A DNA stretch of 64,000 nucleotides from positions 22,532-86,531 of the forward strand of contig JABVXU010000228.1 in NCBI GenBank assembly GCA_013365365.1. Reading direction: 5' to 3'. The notes beneath the pieces are model-generated. The model was not told where the DNA came from. It did not search any database and saw nothing but the letters and a program-made list of their open reading frames with translations. Below, piece after piece: positions 62,455 to 64,000 of the stretch. A program made the position numbers and the translations under genes. The first letter of the stretch is position 1. Each line of letters starts with the position of its first letter. This DNA is from Cruorifilaria tuberocauda. Its lineage: Eukaryota; Nematoda; Chromadorea; Rhabditida; Onchocercidae.

Positions 62455-64000
62455 GGTAAAATCATAAAATTTTAAGACAAAAAAGTAGAAAGGATGAGGT
62501 TAAATGATACTGTCTCCAGCAGTATTGTTAGTGTTAACAGTTATCAATTCAAAGTTCGGGAACGGTAAGCCAGATCACATTCTGCAATGCTTTGGTTTAA
62601 GTCGCTTTCATTAGGGACATTAACTTCGGAAAGTATGTCATCCAGACTTCAACAGTAAAATATTGTTCCTCATGGATTGACTTTTCAAGAGTTGTTTTAC
62701 GAAAGCCACTGCCTGAATTTTGCCATTCACATGAATAATCTAACTTATATATTTTGGTTAGAACGCATCTCATCACATCGGATTACAATGTGAGCAATAC
62801 AGTAATCGAAGGACATATCCTTCCAATATAACTGCTGCAGCTAGCACATCCGGTTTATGATAGTGAGGTTCTGCAGCCTAATGTTCCCGACTAAGAAGAC
62901 ATTTTCTTTTATACGAAGCCTAATGGTTGAACGGACTATTCAATCCCATTGGTTCAAATGGTGTTGAACTGAGCATTCAGTCCCACCTCCATTTATCTCA
63001 TTGGTTAAATCTACCATTGAATTTAGGAAGCCCTTCCCTCTGTTGTTTACTCATCGAAAAACAAGAACTGTAAGTATTACAATCTTTCTTTTAACCTATA
63101 TCCATGTGAGCATACCATTTTTTCTCCATATATTCAATCCATAATCATGTTTATGCTGTAAAATCTCGCCATCAAAATTCAGAAACAAGAAAGAGAAATG
63201 AAGTTACAAATCAGTGTTTCATGATACAGGCAACAATCCACAAAATAACAAGGAGTTGTATCATTTCCGGTCAATGTCAAATCAATGCAATGAAAATCTC
63301 GTATTCTGTATTCTTACGTCATCAAATTGACTGACATTGCTAATAAATTTGTCGCGGAGAACAATTATTATTGGTTGCAATCGATCTGTCCAGCAACCAT
63401 AAGATAAGTTAATACTCGCTCAGTCGGTACACACTTCATAAATTCGTTGCGTTTAAATCTCTTCCATTTAAATCGTTTACAGAATCCATTCGACCATGAA
63501 TCACTACTCGTCATAACTGTTCTTCTTGACAAATCTGGTTATGATAACACTTTCCAAAAATCTCCCGCAATTTTTGGCATCATCTGAGTATGACGCAGTA
63601 TGAAACATTGATTTACGACATATAAAATAATTAACAATGACGAACTGACTGTCATCAGCGTTCCTTTACACTTCGAAATTCTTGACTTCCACCCAAACAG
63701 GACAAATGGAGGTATTTGGATTCTAAGAAGATAGTGAATATTTCAAGAACTCCAAGAAGATGGTAGAGGATGGTAGGTAGAATAATATCGAAAAATAATT
63801 CGTCCAATGAATAACTTATGGTTTGAAAGTTCTCCTGAGCAGACCAGTCCAAACTTTTGTAGAAATTTCTGTCTTAGAAGCATCCTGCAATGGAACGAAT
63901 GCAGCTCGCTGCATTGGACCTGTGATTTGAGGAACAATCGGACAACATATCACAGCCAATACAGCTGCTGCTTCTGACGCTTCCAGGATTTCTCAGTCAT
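62455..64000. other. Intergenic DNA to right edge, no recognised gene
   Basis: Three ATGGTT/ATTGGTT words with similar context occur at about 62,921, 62,949 and 62,998 (inverted CCAAT-like). Near the right edge the minus strand has overlapping open frames (for example CSSNHRSNAASCIRSIAGCF), but none is convincing and the region is cut by the window end. Confidence 0.35.

Noticed and set aside
62915..63010. Cluster of three ATTGGTT-like words as a promoter
   Set aside because: No gene starts nearby, and such words are expected occasionally at this base composition.

Overview
The window is AT-rich nuclear DNA from a nematode. Three genes are recognisable from their exons: a glutamate-cysteine ligase catalytic subunit (gcs-1, minus strand, 13.3-18.5 kb), a ZYG-11 family cullin-2 substrate receptor (plus strand, 21.5-27.1 kb) and a T-box factor of the MAB-9/Tbx20 group (minus strand, 30.3-36.4 kb). 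For each I could chain exons with GT-AG introns and matching phases into one uninterrupted frame (654, 819 and 442 residues). All three start codons lie 5-22 nt downstream of an AG splice acceptor, as expected for SL trans-spliced nematode genes. From memory, the C. elegans orthologues all lie on chromosome II, which would suit a conserved linkage group. A clade III (spirurid or filarial-like) nematode is plausible from base composition and gene spacing, but nothing here fixes the species.

Layout. 0-2.7 kb: two decayed C2H2 zinc-finger copies facing away from each other, with a small coding remnant between them. 2.7-13.3 kb: AT-rich intergenic DNA with a (CA)25 tract, pyrimidine and AATA-rich tracts and two weak exon-like stretches. 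13.3-18.5 kb: gcs-1. 18.5-21.5 kb: the divergent gcs-1/zyg-11 intergenic region, containing a diverged ~200 bp direct duplication. 21.5-27.1 kb: zyg-11 family gene. 30.3-36.4 kb: T-box gene, with a GC-box/CCAAT-like patch about 0.5 kb upstream. 36.5-46.8 kb: mostly gene-poor, with a small tail-anchored membrane protein ORF between two copies of an ~88 bp repeat. 46.9-49 kb and 59-60.4 kb: three more decayed C2H2 copies on the minus strand. 51-56 kb: A-rich diverged minisatellite, short direct repeats, a 21/22 match to the nematode spliced-leader SL1 exon, a ~600 bp tandem duplication, and an unrecognised GC-rich multi-exon gene with one well-formed C2H2 finger. 60.4-64 kb: no recognised gene, but a nested inverted repeat near 62.4 kb.

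How things fit together. The three known genes work in separate processes (glutathione synthesis, N-degron/cell-cycle ubiquitination, embryonic patterning) and do not form an operon. The accessory content is one dispersed family: five decayed loci whose zinc-finger exon begins with a PxDLS-type (CtBP-binding) motif and, in several cases, shares intron and upstream sequence, so they arose by DNA-level duplication. The most unusual stretch is 51-56 kb, where the genomic SL1-like sequence lies on the same strand as, and about 2.2 kb downstream of, the orphan C2H2 gene.
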